Assembly: GCA_017457545.1 (NCBI GenBank)
Contig: JAFTHF010000143.1
Span: 1 to 8,399 of the forward strand
Reading direction: 5' to 3'
Length of the DNA stretch: 8,399 bases
Source of the DNA: Clostridia bacterium
GTDB lineage: Bacteria > Bacillota_A > Clostridia > Oscillospirales > CAG-272
A program made the position numbers and the translations under genes. This document shows, piece after piece, positions 6,479 to 8,399 of this stretch (its first letter is position 1; every line of letters starts with the position of its first letter). The notes beneath the pieces were generated by a model, which was not told the origin of the DNA, made no database searches, and saw nothing but the letters and a program-made list of their open reading frames with translations.

Positions 6479-7324
6479 TTAGTTACCGATATATGCCTTA
6501 ATAACCTCAGGGTCATTAAGCGCCACATCTGCTGTACCCTCGGCAAGAACTGTACCGAAGTTAAGAACTGTGATTCTGTCGCAAAGGCCGGAAACGAACT
6601 TAAGGTCATGCTCAATAAGGAGAATAGTCATATCGAACTTATCTCTTATAAGCTTGATTGTGTTCATTAAGTCCTCTGTTTCATTGGGGTTCATACCTGC
6701 CGCAGGCTCGTCAAGGAGAAGAAGCTTAGGATTTGTTGCAAGGGCTCTTGCAATCTCAAGCTTTCTCTGCTTACCGTAGGGAAGGTTACATGCAAGGTTG
6801 TTTCTTTCTTCCTTAAGGCCGAATATATCAAGAAGCTCCTTTGCCCTTTCTCTCATCGCCTTTTCAACCTTTAAGTGTCTTGGCAATCTGAGAACGCTTT
6901 CAATAACGGAGCATTTGTACTCCTCCTGATTGTGAAGTCCTACCATTACGTTTCTTACAACACTCATGTTGTTGAAAAGACGGATGTTCTGGAAGGTTCT
7001 TGCAATACCCTTATGGTTAATTACTTCCTGTGGGAGAGTTCTCAGCTCCTCGCCGTTCAGGTAGAATGTACCCTCTGTGGGCTGATATACGCCTGTAAGA
7101 AGGTTAAATACTGTGGTCTTACCTGCACCGTTAGGTCCAACAAGACCGTAAATTTCGTTTTTCTTAATCTTAAGGTTTACATTCTGTACAGCCTTAAGAC
7201 CGCCAAAGGAGATGCCGAGATTTTCTGTTTCAAGAACATTTTCTGCTTCAATTGTTCTTCTCTCCACCTTTTTAGGCAGCTTCTTATCAATGAAGGACTT
7301 GATACTGTCAATGAATTTAGCCAT
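6479..7324 (-). CDS. livG: Branched-chain amino acid ABC transporter ATP-binding protein LivG, with N-terminal extension
   Basis: This 281-residue ATPase is the partner of LivF. Walker A GPNGAGKT lies at 63-70, Q112 in ARTFQNIRLF, the LivG-type signature LPYGKQRKLEIARAL at 181-195, Walker B LLLLDEPA at 201-208 and the switch H239 in LLIEHDLKFV. The C-terminal NDPEVIKAYIGN is the usual LivG ending. The ABC core starts near residue 30 (LETENLGISFGG), where most LivG proteins begin; about 29 extra residues precede it, rich in Lys and Arg and predicted amphipathic (FIDSIKSFIDKKLPKKVERR). The longer start is supported by AGGAGG 8 nt upstream and by a TAATG overlap with the livM stop codon; no comparable site was seen for a shorter form. 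The extension could touch the membrane or LivM, which is inference. Confidence 0.94.
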   Translation of the reverse strand: MAKFIDSIKSFIDKKLPKKVERRTIEAENVLETENLGISFGGLKAVQNVNLKIKKNEIYGLVGPNGAGKTTVFNLLTGVYQPTEGTFYLNGEELRTLPQEVINHKGIARTFQNIRLFNNMSVVRNVMVGLHNQEEYKCSVIESVLRLPRHLKVEKAMRERAKELLDIFGLKEERNNLACNLPYGKQRKLEIARALATNPKLLLLDEPAAGMNPNETEDLMNTIKLIRDKFDMTILLIEHDLKFVSGLCDRITVLNFGTVLAEGTADVALNDPEVIKAYIGN

Positions 7325-8399
7325 TATTTAGTACCTCCTCTTTCACGGATATCTGCGCTGTCATCGCCACGGTTGTTTCTGTCAACCACAAGGTCTGTGG
7401 AAAGAACCTCATTCATCTCAATCTTGGTAGGTACAACATCCCAACGTGCAGCATCTCCTGTAATTTCGGAGGGGTCGTGCTTCTTCTTTACAATCTTGTT
7501 TACAAGGTTCTTAAGATTGTACTTTTCTCTGAAGCCCTTAAGCGCAGGTGCATTATTATATATAACTAGGAGAATAAGAATAAGTGCATAGAAAAGGTCC
7601 TTGAACACTGCGTTGTCGCCTGTAAGATATACAGTAAGCTTATCGTTGAGAACTGTAATAAGTGTAGCTGACAAAATGGAGCCGTTAATACTACCCATAC
7701 CGCCAAGAACTACCATAACAAGAATTTCGATTGAATAGTTATAGTCAAAGGTATCAGCCTTAACAGGAGAGTTGGCATAGCTGAAAAGCACGCCTGCAAT
7801 ACCTGCAAAGGCAGCGGAGATAACAAATACCATAAGCTTATGCTTCGTTACGTCAATACCTGTTGCCTTAGCTGCGATTTCGTTGTCACGAATAGCTGTA
7901 ATTGCTCTACCTGTCTTACTTCTTAAGAGGTTCTGAATTACGAACAGAGTAAGAAGAATAAGAACAAAGCCGATAATTACAAGAATATATGTCTGCTTCT
8001 TTGCAAAGGAGGGGCTCTGAAGACCGAGAGCGCCACCGAAGGAGCTTGACGATGTGTTTGTAAAGATAACTCTTACGATTTCACCGAAGGCAAGAGTAAC
8101 AATGGCAAGGTAGTCACCTCTTAAGCGAAGAGCCGCAAAGCCTACGATAAATCCGCAGAGGGCTGCACAAAGTGCGCCAACCAAAAGCGCCACCAAGAAT
8201 ACAAGAATGTTGCTTGCCTTAAGATTACCGCTTTCGATAAGAACAAGGGCAACCTTACCGCCAAGATATGCGCCTATACTCATAAAGCCTGCGTGACCCA
8301 AGGAAAGCTCACCGAGGAAGCCGACTACAAGGCTTAATGAAACTGCCATAATAACAGCAACTGTAATCTTCTGGAAAAGAAGAGCTGTTGATGCCTTCA
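7324..8399 (-). CDS. livM: Branched-chain amino acid ABC transporter permease LivM (N-terminus outside window)
   Basis: The frame is open to the right edge. The visible 357 residues include 16 codons upstream of the ATG at 8349, which is internal because TALLFQKITVAVIMAVSLSL is a continuous first membrane segment. Typical LivM blocks follow (numbered from that Met): GELSLGHAGFMSIGAYLGG at 13-31, GFAALRLRGDYLAIVTLAFG at 70-89, and the EAA-type cytoplasmic loop GRAITAIRDNEIAAKATGID at 147-166 that contacts the ATPases. VLGGMGSINGSI lies at 215-226, with hydrophobic segments between. With LivH it forms the membrane channel for branched-chain amino acids. After the last membrane segment (about 251-266) there is a hydrophilic, charged tail of about 70 residues, longer than usual for the family. 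The stop overlaps the livG start by one base. It is the most upstream gene visible in the operon; livH and livK would be expected further right. Confidence 0.93.
   Translation of the reverse strand, partial: KASTALLFQKITVAVIMAVSLSLVVGFLGELSLGHAGFMSIGAYLGGKVALVLIESGNLKASNILVFLVALLVGALCAALCGFIVGFAALRLRGDYLAIVTLAFGEIVRVIFTNTSSSSFGGALGLQSPSFAKKQTYILVIIGFVLILLTLFVIQNLLRSKTGRAITAIRDNEIAAKATGIDVTKHKLMVFVISAAFAGIAGVLFSYANSPVKADTFDYNYSIEILVMVVLGGMGSINGSILSATLITVLNDKLTVYLTGDNAVFKDLFYALILILLVIYNNAPALKGFREKYNLKNLVNKIVKKKHDPSEITGDAARWDVVPTKIEMNEVLSTDLVVDRNNRGDDSADIRERGGTK

Noticed and set aside
6875..7591. Long plus-strand open frame of 238 codons opposite livG and livM
   Set aside because: It lies antisense to two well-supported genes with clear family motifs, has a cysteine-rich low-sense composition, and no convincing ribosome binding site was seen.

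Overview
The window looks like a chromosomal segment of a low-to-mid GC Gram-positive anaerobe, most likely a gut-type member of Clostridia. This is inferred from the strong AAGGAGG-type ribosome binding sites, a consensus sigma-A promoter, the YhbD/bactofilin pair known from Firmicutes, the ACT (UPF0237)/UPF0210 pair, and the MetA residue associated with acetyl-CoA use. The species cannot be named from the sequence alone.

Layout from left to right: (1) bases 1-498, plus strand, the C-terminal end of an alpha-galactosidase-like glycoside hydrolase. (2) A bidirectional hairpin terminator at 507-539, shared with the convergent pair on the minus strand. (3) A two-gene minus-strand operon: a YhbD-like (DUF4004, MerR-like) regulator at 1238-1621, then a bactofilin-like beta-helix protein at 538-1227. 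It is driven by a textbook TTGACA-17-TATAAT promoter carrying two GTAACAtTGTTAC-type palindromes. (4) A terminator at 1721-1749 that closes the next minus-strand operon. (5) Bases 1799-8399, a tightly packed minus-strand operon in the order livM (cut by the right edge), livG, livF, an ACT-domain protein, a UPF0210/PFL-fold protein, metY and metA.

The long operon joins branched-chain amino acid ABC import (LivMGF; livH and livK are expected beyond the right edge), a probable amino-acid-sensing ACT protein with its habitual partner of unknown function, and the two steps that make homocysteine by direct sulfhydrylation: MetA makes O-acetylhomoserine and MetY replaces the acetate with sulfide. 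Most junctions are 15 nt or less, and several stop codons form part of the next gene's Shine-Dalgarno sequence. The only sizeable gap, metY to metA, holds the most unusual element of the window: four consecutive small hairpins separated by an invariant TGAAT linker (minus-strand sense). No mobile element, tRNA, rRNA or CRISPR array was seen.
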